NCBI GenBank assembly: GCA_013368375.1
Contig: JAACJP010000007.1
Span: 1-64,000, forward strand
Source of the DNA: Tricholomella constricta
Taxonomy: Eukaryota > Basidiomycota > Agaricomycetes > Agaricales > Lyophyllaceae
Reading direction: 5' to 3'
Length of the DNA stretch: 64,000 nucleotides
The translations under genes and the position numbers were made by a program. The notes under the pieces were generated by a model that searched no databases, was not told the DNA's origin, and was given only the letters and a program-made list of their open reading frames with translations. This document shows, piece after piece, positions 41,945 to 51,035 of the stretch (the first letter of the stretch is position 1; each line of letters begins with the position of its first letter).

Positions 41945-44005
41945 ATGGCTATCAACGAGGTGTTCAAGAATATCCGCGTCTATTGTACGTTCTTTTCTCT
42001 TGAGCTGGAATCCTATTCGTGTTTCGGTCCTCATCCATTTCAACTCATCGCAGATCTGGCGTTCATCGTTTACTGGGGAATTATTCTCTTCGGTTATGAC
42101 ACTGGTATCGCCGGTGGTGTTGTGTCGCAGCCATACTTCCAGCAACACTTTGGTCTGACCAATGAAGATGGAACCAAGAATGTCAAGCGTACGAACGAGG
42201 TCTCGTCCATCGTCGTGTCTGTGCTGCAGGGTGGTGCCTTCTTCGGTGCTCTCGGAAGCGCGCCCGTATCTTGTGCGTCTTCTCTCTTCTTCCTTGCACT
42301 GTTGCATCGTCTGACCCTGACCCTTCCTACACCAGCCAAGTTCGGTCGCAAATGGACTCTCGTCGCTTTTACTGCGATCTTTTCCGTCGGCGCTATCCTC
42401 ACCACCGTCGCCAAAGACAAGCATAACGGTCTTCAGCTGATCTACGCCGGACGCGTCATTTCTGGTTTCGGTATCGGTGGCATCTCTGCGGTAGCTCCCG
42501 CGTACGTATCAGAGTGCTCGCCGAAGGAAGTTCGTGGCAGGATTACTGGTCTTTTCCAGATCATGGTGCGCATCCTCATCTTCCTCCCAATTTTCCTCCC
42601 TTTGCTCATGTCCCTCTCGTCAACTCATTACAGGTCGCCATCGGTGTCATGATCTCGTACTTTATTAACTTTGGCATCAGCGAGCACTTCAAAACCGGTG
42701 CCAACATTTGGAGAATTCCTTTCGGCTTCCAGCTCGTTCCTGCTGGTATCATGCTTTTCGGCCTGCTGACTGTCAAGGTGCGTCGGTTTCTGTATCTATC
42801 TATATGGCCCGTATCTGATGCACTCGCCAGGAATCTCCTCGCTGGCTCGCATCTGTCGGCCGTAACAAGGAAGCTCTTCGCAACCTTGCCTATCTCCGCA
42901 AAGAGTCCGAGACCTCTGAAGCCGTCGCGTACGAAATGGCCGAGATCGAGACACAGATCCAGGAAGAGCGTGCGGCACGCGAAGGTCTTGGGTTTAAGGA
43001 GGCTTTCCTTGCCAAGGGCAACTTCATTCGCTTCGTCATCGCCTTCGTCATCTTCCTGCTGCAGCAATGGGGTGGCCAAAACTCCGTCGGGTAAGATCTC
43101 CTCTCTGCCTCTGTCTCTATGCACTTTCTGATCCTTACATGGTTATATGTTTGCAGCTACTACGCGCCCCAGATCTTCGCCTCCATCGGATACACCGGCA
43201 CCCAGAACTCGCTCCTGGCGTCCGGGATCTACGGCATCATCAAAGTCGTCGCCACCGCCTTCTTCATCTTCTTCTTCGTCGAGTCCCTCGGCCGCAGGAT
43301 GTCGCTCATCATCTCCTCCATCGGCATGGGCACGCTCTTCTTCATCATCGGCGCTATCCTCAAGACCCACCCGCCCGTCGCGGCCGAAGACCCGCCCCCC
43401 GCGTCCAAGGCCATGGCGGCCATGCTGTATATCTATGTGTGCTTCTACTCGATGGGATGGGGTCCCCTCCCCTGGGTGTACGTCTCCGACATCTTCCCCA
43501 CCCGCACTAGGCATTATGGGTTGGCACTCGCTTCTGCGTCCCAGTGGCTCTGGAGTAAGTCCGCGCGCGTCTTCCTGGCCCCGCGCAGATCATTGATGTT
43601 CCTTCCTTCCTCTCTAGACTTTGTGGTGTCGAAGGTAACGCCTGACATGATCACCAACCTTGGCTACAAAATCTTCCTCATGTTCGGTGCGGTTAACATC
43701 GGTGCTATGGGCTTGTTCTCTTTGTAAGTTCCTCCAGACGCGATCCTCAGTCTCGGCGGCTGACTCCTTTCATTCTATAGCTTCATCCCCGAGACCAAGG
43801 GCCGCTCTCTCGAGGATATGGACGTCATCTTCGGTGCCATCTCGGCTGAACAACGCGCCGCCAACATTGCACAGCAAGAGAGAAGTAAGCTTCATAGTCA
43901 TCCACCCTCCGTTTGTTCTGACCTCTGACCACCTTCCTTGCAGCCAACGAGAACGAAAAAAACGATACCACATCCTCTCACTCCGTCAGAGATGAGAAGG
44001 TCTAA
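41945..44005 (+). CDS. MFS sugar transporter (hexose/quinate type)
   Basis: Nine exons give 520 residues: join(41945..41984, 42054..42272, 42336..42565, 42634..42777, 42831..43090, 43157..43554, 43618..43723, 43781..43884, 43944..44005). Every phase agrees. It is a plasma-membrane proton symporter or facilitator of the 12-helix sugar porter family. Signatures: GYDTGIAGG (helix 1), KFGRKW after helix 2, GRVISGFGIGGISAVAPAYVSE, ESPRW before the central loop, QQWGGQNSVGYYAPQIF (helix 7), VESLGRR, and PETKGRSLEDMD at the end of helix 12. The closest relatives by motif are fungal hexose and quinate permeases; substrate cannot be fixed. Its tandem paralogue follows after a 6.5-kb retroelement. Confidence 0.93.
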
Positions 44006-44253
44006 CGATGCGATGATGATACCTTATGCTTCCCCTCCCCCCTCCCATCCATCTCCGCATGTGCCTTGCATACGTCCACTTATGATTTCGCAGTGCAATA
44101 CGTTACCCCACTGTACTTGATCTCCTTGGATTCTTCAACCTCTTTGTGTAATAATAGGATAATTTTATTTTGGTGCCGCTTCCGAAACCCGTGTGTGCCC
44201 GCCTCTCAAGTGTTCCATTTGCGGCTCGTCTCTCCCTCACGAACAAGGTGAGT

Positions 44254-44440
44254 CTTTGTTTGAGACTGAGGTAATGTTTGCCTGAAGGACGAGAGGTTCA
44301 CGAGTAGCATTAGATATGTAGATAGTTTATGACAAAAGACACGGTGCTGTTAAGTACGCATTTTGGGCGAAAGCGCGTAGCGCTTCCCGGTGTAAGGAAA
44401 GTCTGACCCAAGCCCCAGGCGGCCGAGGCGAGCTGCGATT
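44254..44440 (-). repeat. Split direct repeat B2
   Basis: 187 bp, matching 44729-44915 base for base as far as I compared (CTTTGTTTGAGACTGAGG... to ...GAGCTGCGATT). Outer 3' end of the retroelement. Confidence 0.9.
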
Positions 44441-44563
44441 GGGTGGGTGGGCACCCAAAACTCGCGCGCTCGGCGAGGCGCCGTGAGACGGAGGAAAACA
44501 TTTACTCACACCAGACGTTGCGTGGGGGCAAATTTTGAGTTTTTTTAGGGAGAGGAGGGTGGG

Positions 44564-44728
44564 GTAAAGAAAAGGAGCAGGGGGGGCTGCTCTGACGACG
44601 GAGGACTTGAATTTTTCTGGGAGGCGTCGAGGTAGCCGGAGGAGAAAATATTCCGGCAACTCCCGCCGTCCTCCCAAAGACTTACATCTAATCCTCCGGT
44701 CGTTCCTCGCTTTGTAATAGACAACAAT
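44564..44728 (-). repeat. Split direct repeat A2
   Basis: 165 bp, matching 50556-50720 with one difference noted (ACATCTA versus ACGTCTA). It abuts B1 directly. Confidence 0.9.
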
Positions 44729-44915
44729 CTTTGTTTGAGACTGAGGTAATGTTTGCCTGAAGGACGAGAGGTTCACGAGTAGCATTAGATATGTAGATAG
44801 TTTATGACAAAAGACACGGTGCTGTTAAGTACGCATTTTGGGCGAAAGCGCGTAGCGCTTCCCGGTGTAAGGAAAGTCTGACCCAAGCCCCAGGCGGCCG
44901 AGGCGAGCTGCGATT
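44729..44915 (-). repeat. Split direct repeat B1
   Basis: 187-bp copy of B2, immediately followed on the minus strand by A2. Together they form the internal B1-A2 junction of the split-repeat design. Confidence 0.9.
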
Positions 44916-45005
44916 CCCACTTTTAAGGAAGCTGCGACGCGTCGAGTGAGACTCGGCACCCAAATATAAGGAGAAAACCGTACTATGGTAGCGAAAGACG
45001 CATTT

Positions 45006-46481
45006 TTAGCGGACCCCGGCTGGCATGGTGATCCTCACAAAATCGTCGTAGACCTGCGGAGCCTGAGCCTGAATGTAAGGTGCAAGAATCAAGGCATGCT
45101 TCCGCAGGTAAAGAGTGAAGGCGTCGCTTTGCCAGCGACCCATTGCCTTCATTGCCTCGAAGGAGACTCCCCGCAGGAGGTATTCGAGGGTGGCGCCGAT
45201 CCGAATCCCGTGGCCTTGCAGCGGATCGAGACCAGCGCTGCGTGCCAGCGTGGCGAGGCGCTTGACGAACGCGGTCTTGGTGAGGGGCCGGTACCCGTCC
45301 TTGTGTTTGTATGCAAAAAGGTGGTGGTCCTCTGGGGGCTGATTCAAAGCCAGGTGGCGCTCCATAGCTGCCTCCGGGTCCGTGGGGCCGTTCTGAGCGC
45401 TCCAGTACACCTCCTCGCCATCGACCGACGTCTTGGTGCGCGGGATTTGCAGGATGGTGACCTGCCGGCCTTCTCGGTCTTGGTCGCGCCGCAGAGAGCG
45501 TACGGAGGGGTGGACCGCGGGGTCAAAGGCATTGAGGCGCCGTACCGTGAATTCCCCCACCCGAGACGCCGAGTAGAAAAGGCAGACCAGACAAGCGAAG
45601 ACAGCCGTGTCGAACGGGTCATCCGGCGTCATCTGCTCCCAGAGCCTGCGGATAAAGTCCACAGTGTACGGTTGACGCTTTTTTCGTTTTGAGGAAGCGG
45701 GGGTGAGTCGGTCGGCAGCTTTCAGCATGAGGTCGAGCTCATCGTTGTCAGGGCGCCACGGTATGCTATGCACCACATGCCAGGCGCGGATGCCGTACAC
45801 GTAGTTCCGAATAGTTCTACCTGCAAAGGCCCCGGTGAGCGAGGAGATGAAAGCGGAAATGAGGATTTGTGAGGACGGGGCACGGTCGCCTTCTGGAACG
45901 CCCTTCGCGTCACACCATACATGCCATGCGAGAAGGCCCGAGCCATATGACTCTTTCGTGCCGTCCGCATATCCGAGGGCTAACGTGGCAACCACCCGCT
46001 CGATGTCGATGAAGTTGGGGGCGACGGCACGCGTTGAGGGTTGCCAGAGACGAAGTCGGTCACCGGCAAAACAATGAGGTCGTAGGGGGGAGGGGCGTGG
46101 GGTGAGAGAAGGGTGATAAGCTGCTGGCGCCCCTAAACGCACCGTTCGGGGGAGCGCAACATAGCGCGAGTGAATCAGTTGCCCCCCCTTACCAGTCTGT
46201 CGCACCGGGAAGGAGGGCGTTGCCTGCGGCCTCGAGGAATTGCCCGAAGTGCTGCCGCTCTGCTCTGGTGGAGGCATCGATGGCTGGTTTTGGGAGGGGA
46301 GTCGGGACGTGACCGCGTACTCGATCACGTACCTCGCGTGCGTGGAGAGGTGCATCGAAGTCAGTGATGAAGGGGAGGAGCGGGGAGGGAATGGGTACGG
46401 CAGGGAGGAGGAGACCCCGCTCATAGTATATCCCCCTTGACGGCTTGTCTGTTGCGCACGCGTTATGAGGTTAGACAACAT
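45006..46481 (-). CDS. Tyrosine recombinase of the DIRS-order element
   Basis: A phage-integrase-like recombinase that would insert the circular DNA copy. The N-terminal half has a core-binding-like domain (SYGSGLLAWHVWCD, ISAFISSLTGAFAGRTIRNY). The catalytic half has the first arginine in YSASRVGEFTVR, the H-x-x-R box in GHGIRIGATLEYLLRG, and a late tyrosine within a 20-residue segment ending at APYIQA. GRWQSDAFTLYLR is the usual strand between them. The frame is unbroken. The true start and any intron near 46.15-46.2 kb were not settled. It overlaps the RT frame slightly (46463-46481). Confidence 0.85.
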   Translation of the reverse strand: MLSNLITRAQQTSRQGGYTMSGVSSSLPYPFPPRSSPSSLTSMHLSTHARYVIEYAVTSRLPSQNQPSMPPPEQSGSTSGNSSRPQATPSFPVRQTGKGGQLIHSRYVALPRTVRLGAPAAYHPSLTPRPSPLRPHCFAGDRLRLWQPSTRAVAPNFIDIERVVATLALGYADGTKESYGSGLLAWHVWCDAKGVPEGDRAPSSQILISAFISSLTGAFAGRTIRNYVYGIRAWHVVHSIPWRPDNDELDLMLKAADRLTPASSKRKKRQPYTVDFIRRLWEQMTPDDPFDTAVFACLVCLFYSASRVGEFTVRRLNAFDPAVHPSVRSLRRDQDREGRQVTILQIPRTKTSVDGEEVYWSAQNGPTDPEAAMERHLALNQPPEDHHLFAYKHKDGYRPLTKTAFVKRLATLARSAGLDPLQGHGIRIGATLEYLLRGVSFEAMKAMGRWQSDAFTLYLRKHALILAPYIQAQAPQVYDDFVRITMPAGVR

Positions 46482-48489
46482 TGAATACTCACGATGAGGG
46501 AAGTGGGGGAGGGGAACGGGGTGTAGCTGGGCTTACCTGCTGGGTTGAGCCTGCTGGGCACATATCGCGAGTGGATGACGCAGGCATGGTTGGCAAGGCG
46601 CGCGTGGATGCGCTTGAACACCTCATTGGTGGGGCGATTCCGACTTCGGCCCTTCCACCAGCCCTCGACAACGCCTCGGTTGTCGCCGAATACCTGTAGT
46701 TCGTCGCCCTCGCTGCTGACGGTGAGCAGTGTGCAGATGAGGAGTTCAAAACCGACGGCTTCAGCCCACCCGATGTCTCTGCCCTCGCCGCTCCATCCAG
46801 GTATGAGCCGCCACGCTCGCCATCTGTTTCCGACAGTGATTCCAATCCCGACGCCGGAGCTGGCGTCTGAGAAGGCCTGACGATCGACCAGAACAATTGG
46901 GCCTGGAATTCGTCGAGTGATGCATGGATGCTTGAGGGTGCGGGACCACCACCCGAGGTCGTCGGCGGTCCCCGTAGGTGCGTGGTGTGGAGTGAACGGA
47001 CGACCGTGGAAGGTACCGAGCATGGTTTCCAATCGGGTGAGGTAAGCGCGTCCAGCGGGGATGATGAGAGAGGCATGAAGGAGCTTGCCATAGAGCTTCT
47101 GGGTGGCTTCCTGCGTGTGCGTGCATTGGCTCTCCCATTCCTGAATGGCCCGAAGGTATTTCTCCTTCTTAGCCGAGGGGAGAGACACTGACTGTTCCTG
47201 GAGGTCCCATGCCAGTCCCAGATACTGTACGTGATGGTCGAACTCCACTGTCTTGGTTGGCTCCCAAGGAATACCCAGAGTCTCGGATACCCGATCGATG
47301 TCCGCGCTGGCATAAGAGTACGCGGCATCCAGGGTGGAACGGGGAGAACTGTTGGACAGGTCGCGAACGGGGTAACTAAGGTCTTCATCAAATTCCATAG
47401 GTAAACCGTTGGGCATAGTTTCGCCCCTGTACCAAATGCGGCTCCTGTCCTGCAGACGTCCGCCATTGTCTGTGATGACTGCATGCCATTTAGCTCTCTG
47501 CGCATTATACTGGTGAATGTGGGTGCGAAGAATGCGGAAGAAAATGTGATCGTCGACCCATTTTGAGATGGGGCCAATGCCTTCAGCCCTGAAGATGTCG
47601 GCGCCGGCGTCACTGACCAAGCCGTATACCCCGCCAGCCGACGCAAGTCCAAAATTATCATTTGTGTTGATCGCAAAGCTGTCACTGTCCCGTAACTTGA
47701 CGACCAGCCCTGGCCACTGATTCGGTTCGATGGGTATTGATCTGTATGCCTCCGCGACATCCCGGATTGACGCCTGTGATTCCGGCGGGAGGTTCCAAAT
47801 GGTGGTGCACACGGTGGGGAAGGTTCCCCAGGTGCACGGGTAAAGATCCGAATTGATATGATAATTAATTGAGTGAAAGGTGGCGGAGGCGGCGCGAGGA
47901 AAAGAAAAATTATGTACTGCGCGAAATTTGTTCGGTTTTCCTGGCTTTGGAACAAGGGATAGTGGCGAGGACTGAAAGGGTCCGATGAGGGCCTCCACTT
48001 CAGTCCTGGATAACGGTCCGATGTAGCGCTCGGATCTGAATTCCTTCTCAATAATGTCAAGATAGGCCTGCGGGTATATTTTGATCGAGGGCCCGTTGTC
48101 AGGGGTGTGGGTGACCGCAATCGGGGGAATGCCGGCGTCAAAACCTGTGCGAAGGCTTTGGGGAAGGAGTGGATACTTGCCAAGAAGATTATGTACATGG
48201 AGCAGGTGCTCCCAAGCGTCCGGGTCATATGGACAAAGGGCACTACATTTTCTGCGTGCGAGGACACGCCTGAGCTCCATGAGTCTTTCGCCCGCACCCG
48301 GAGCACTCGTGGACGTGACTCGCGCTGGTGCTGGTGCAGCCCTGAGGTCGCTGCCAATCGGAGCACAAGATGATGCCTTCCGGACTGACAAGACGTCCCC
48401 GCTCGTTTCGCCTGCATCGCGCGGGTGCTCCATCCCAAAGGGCCTCGGATGTACACTTGCTGATCTCGTGACGATGGCGCCCAAGGCAT
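46463..48489 (-). CDS. Reverse transcriptase-RNase H of the DIRS-order element
   Basis: Pol without integrase or protease. RT blocks: PLSLVPKPGKPNKFRAVHNF, DVAEAYRSIPIEPNQWPGLV, FGLASAGGVYG, and the catalytic KWVDDHIFFR (WVDD in place of YXDD). The DIRS-type thumb reads LGLAWDLQEQSVSLP. The RNase H domain has FSDASSGVGIG, WAEAVGFEL and FGDNRGVVEG, supplying the acidic residues, and ends RYVPSRLNPAG. The frame is open throughout, so the element could be active. An upstream frame (48243-48758) carries the zinc knuckles and overlaps its start. Confidence 0.88.
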
Positions 48490-48758
48490 ATCGCACAGGC
48501 GGATAGGCTGTCCGAGCCTGTGCTGGCGCCAAAAACCTGGCCCGGGTTGCGCGCAGAAGACGAGACATGCCTGGGGGGCGACCGAGAACGTCTGCGCCCT
48601 TTGGGTTCACGTTCACGACCCCGAGACGGTGAGTGCGAGGGGGAGCGCGGACGCCTGTGGTACGGTGCCGCTCCATCTCGCGCCGCTCTGTTTTTCTTCG
48701 GGGTGCGTTCGGCTGCAGTCGTATGAAGAGACTTAAACGATATGATTGCCTCCGACAT
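48243..48758 (-). CDS. Zinc-knuckle frame of the retroelement
   Basis: Arg/Ser-rich N-terminus, then two cysteine-histidine clusters (CAICLGRHRHEISKC and CSGCGRKTHGAQAC) separated by GRLVSPEGIILCSDWQRPQ. Nucleocapsid-like zinc knuckles before RT are usual in DIRS-order elements. How it is joined to the RT frame (intron or frameshift) is not resolved. Confidence 0.6.
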   Translation of the reverse strand: MSEAIISFKSLHTTAAERTPKKNRAARDGAAPYHRRPRSPSHSPSRGREREPKGRRRSRSPPRHVSSSARNPGQVFGASTGSDSLSACAICLGRHRHEISKCTSEALWDGAPARCRRNERGRLVSPEGIILCSDWQRPQGCTSTSASHVHECSGCGRKTHGAQACPRTQKM

Positions 48759-48899
48759 CTGTTAGTTATTTGTTGTCCGAACGAAGTACGATGTGACCGA
48801 AAGAAAACAGTGGAGGGAGACAGTCGCACGTGGGAGCCCAATAAGTCAGAGGATATATTTATGCGGCATAAATACATGAGGCGGGAGGGGTGGCATATA

Positions 48900-49490
48900 A
48901 TGAGTTAGCGCGACAGAATGGAAAATAAACGGGAAGAATCGGGGCACGATGAGTACGCCAGTGCCAGGGCGAGGGCGCGGAGCATACCGTAGCCGGCGCG
49001 TATGGTGTGGCGTGAAGAAGCATGCGGCAGGGTGCAGAATGCGTGTGGCGATAGGGTGACATGGGCGATGAGCCAGTGCCGTGTGGCGAAGGCGGCAGGT
49101 GTAGCGAGGCATGTAGCGGTAAGGGGGAGAGGGTGTGGCAGGTCGAGGTGCACAGCGCAACGCGATAAGCATCGGCACGGTGTTTGTGGCGGGAGAAGCA
49201 TGCAGCGGTGGTGAAGCAGGTGATGGGGTGTGGCGAGAGAGGGGAGGAGGGGATGGGGGGCGAGCAGCGTGTTATGCGATGTGAAGGATGCGGCAGTTGA
49301 TGTGGGGTCGAAGAGGCACGAATGGTGTAGCAGTTGGTCGAGGTTCGATCGGTGTAGGGTAGCGGTAGTTGGTTGAGGATCGGGATGGAATTGGGGTGCG
49401 ATTGTAGCATACGGAGTGAACGGAGAGAGGGGGGGGAGGGGGGGGGAAAGGGGAGGAAAAACAGACAGACAGAGTGATTAGCGCTAAGCT
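48900..49490. other. GC-rich spacer inside the retroelement
   Basis: G-rich on the plus strand with short recurring GTGTGGCG, GCATGCGGC and GATGGGG steps, and runs of G near 49430-49450. Both strands stay open by composition, but nothing coding is recognisable. Confidence 0.5.
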
Positions 49491-50457
49491 TCAATAAAGC
49501 GAAATTGAAAAACTACTGACCTGGCGATGCAGGTCCGCCGTCGCAACACTCTGTAAGTCCCGCGCTATAGCCTCCATGAGGTCGTCGTTGATGAGGGCGA
49601 TGTTGAACACCGCCCCCTCGCTCTGTTTCATCACATCCATCCAGTTGCGCCGCACCCTCGCCTGATAGGTGAGCAAGATCCTCCTCCCGTTCTCGCGATT
49701 GATGTACGGGCTATTTTCGAGGTGTACGAAGAAGCGTACCAAAGATTGTGCATGATCTTCCGGCCAGCCAGCCTTCAGCACGTACTCGACGAAGGAGCGT
49801 TGGGCGTAATGGAATTGTTCCCATGTGAGGTCGGCGTCCTGGACCACGCGTTTTGAGGCTTGAACGGCGGCGACGGGTCGGAGCATGACCATTTCGCCCA
49901 TCCGAGCCATGCCAAAGGCATCGTCGGCCTCAGAGCGCTGGGAGCGCTGCGCATCTTCACAGCCTTCCTGTGTAAAATACCAGAGCTCGCAGTATTCGAA
50001 GTTAGCCAGTTTGTTTATCGCGTATGACGAGGGGCGCGGGACAATTACGCTCGCGACCGAAAGGTTGGGGTCGAAGGACCTCAGTTTCAACTTGGTCCGC
50101 CTTTGCTCCTCTCCCGCTGTTCCTAGCCGCCCTTCGTCCACCTGCTGGTCGTCCGGCCTTTGCTCCTGCTCCTGCTGCTGCTGCATCTCCATCTGCTCTC
50201 GTCGTAGTCGCTCCTCTTCCTCCTGCTGTTGCTGCTGCGCTGCGGCCTCCGCTTCGGCCGCCCTCGCCTCCGCCTCCTGCACCCATCGATCACGCAATTG
50301 GTTGTTGCGCGTGACCCAGGCTTCGCGCAAAGCCTCGACGGCCTGTTCGTCAGTGAGTCCCGTGTTTCGCATGAGAGCGCGCATGGGTTCAAAGGGTTCA
50401 GACTCGAAGTCGGGACAGACTTCCAGGTGAGGGTCCCGCACTAGTAGAGCCGCCATG
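49491..50457 (-). CDS. gag-like protein of the DIRS-order element
   Basis: The ATG at 50457 (MAALLVRDPHLEVCPDF) opens about 320 codons. An acidic N-terminus is followed by a Gln/Glu/Arg-rich coiled coil (EAEARAAEAEAAAQQQQQEE), then a globular part (VIVPRPSSYAINKLANFEYC, WEQFHYAQRSFVEYVLKAGWP, HLENSPYINRENGRRILLTY). The position as first gene after repeat A1 fits a capsid gene; sequence similarity to gag is only suggestive. An intron may start at the GTCAGTAG near 49523. Confidence 0.6.
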
Positions 50458-50720
50458 AGTTCTGTGGAGATATGGTTTGAGAAAAAACTTTGGGATTGAA
50501 AGGAGAACGGGCAAAAAATGCAGAGAATTGAGGAGTTTTGATAGCCGTTCTGCAAGTAAAGAAAAGGAGCAGGGGGGGCTGCTCTGACGACGGAGGACTT
50601 GAATTTTTCTGGGAGGCGTCGAGGTAGCCGGAGGAGAAAATATTCCGGCAACTCCCGCCGTCCTCCCAAAGACTTACGTCTAATCCTCCGGTCGTTCCTC
50701 GCTTTGTAATAGACAACAAT

Positions 50721-51035
50721 GTTGCTTTCTTCAGAGATTGCAATGTAACTGACTCTTCACATTCAGTTTCTGTAGCTGAACTATTGTCCTGCCCGAGCGG
50801 TCCCCAACGGGCCGTACTCCCGGATGAGGCGTCGTTCCTGACCGTGACACACATCATATGGAGCTTCTTAACTTGCCGTCTTGCTCAGCTTCGGTATTCG
50901 CGCGCGAGTCCGGACCCCCCTCCTTACACGCTATATAAACCCGGTCCAATGCCTCCGGCTGGGGCTTTGCCTTTTCCTTCCAATCCCTTCCCGTCGCGCT
51001 GCGATATCATCTAGCCGCACAAGCCAAGCTGCAGC
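50721..51035 (+). promoter_or_regulatory. Promoter of the second sugar transporter, TATA box at 50932
   Basis: TATATAAA at 50932-50939 lies 97 bases before the ATG, in a pyrimidine-rich leader. The retroelement ends only about 210 bases upstream of the TATA box, so part of the original promoter may have been moved away. Confidence 0.6.

Larger units (their letters stand above)
44254..50720 (-). mobile_element. Tyrosine-recombinase retrotransposon (DIRS order) with split direct repeats
   Basis: Minus-strand element: A1 (50720-50556), gag-like frame, zinc-knuckle and RT-RNase H frames, tyrosine recombinase, then B1 (44915-44729), A2 (44728-44564), a 123-bp spacer, and B2 (44440-44254). A1/A2 (165 bp) and B1/B2 (187 bp) are near-identical pairs. 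The A1...B1-A2-B2 order is the hallmark of PAT/Ngaro-type elements, which integrate by a circular intermediate and make no target duplication; none is seen. The body of about 6.5 kb lies between two sugar transporter paralogues. Confidence 0.88.

Noticed and set aside
41549..42424. 291-codon minus-strand frame upstream of and across the first sugar transporter
   Set aside because: Overlaps well-supported exons on the plus strand and lacks any domain.
43143..43596. Gly/Glu- and Ser-rich frames opposite and beside transporter exon 6
   Set aside because: Shadows of a GC-biased exon.
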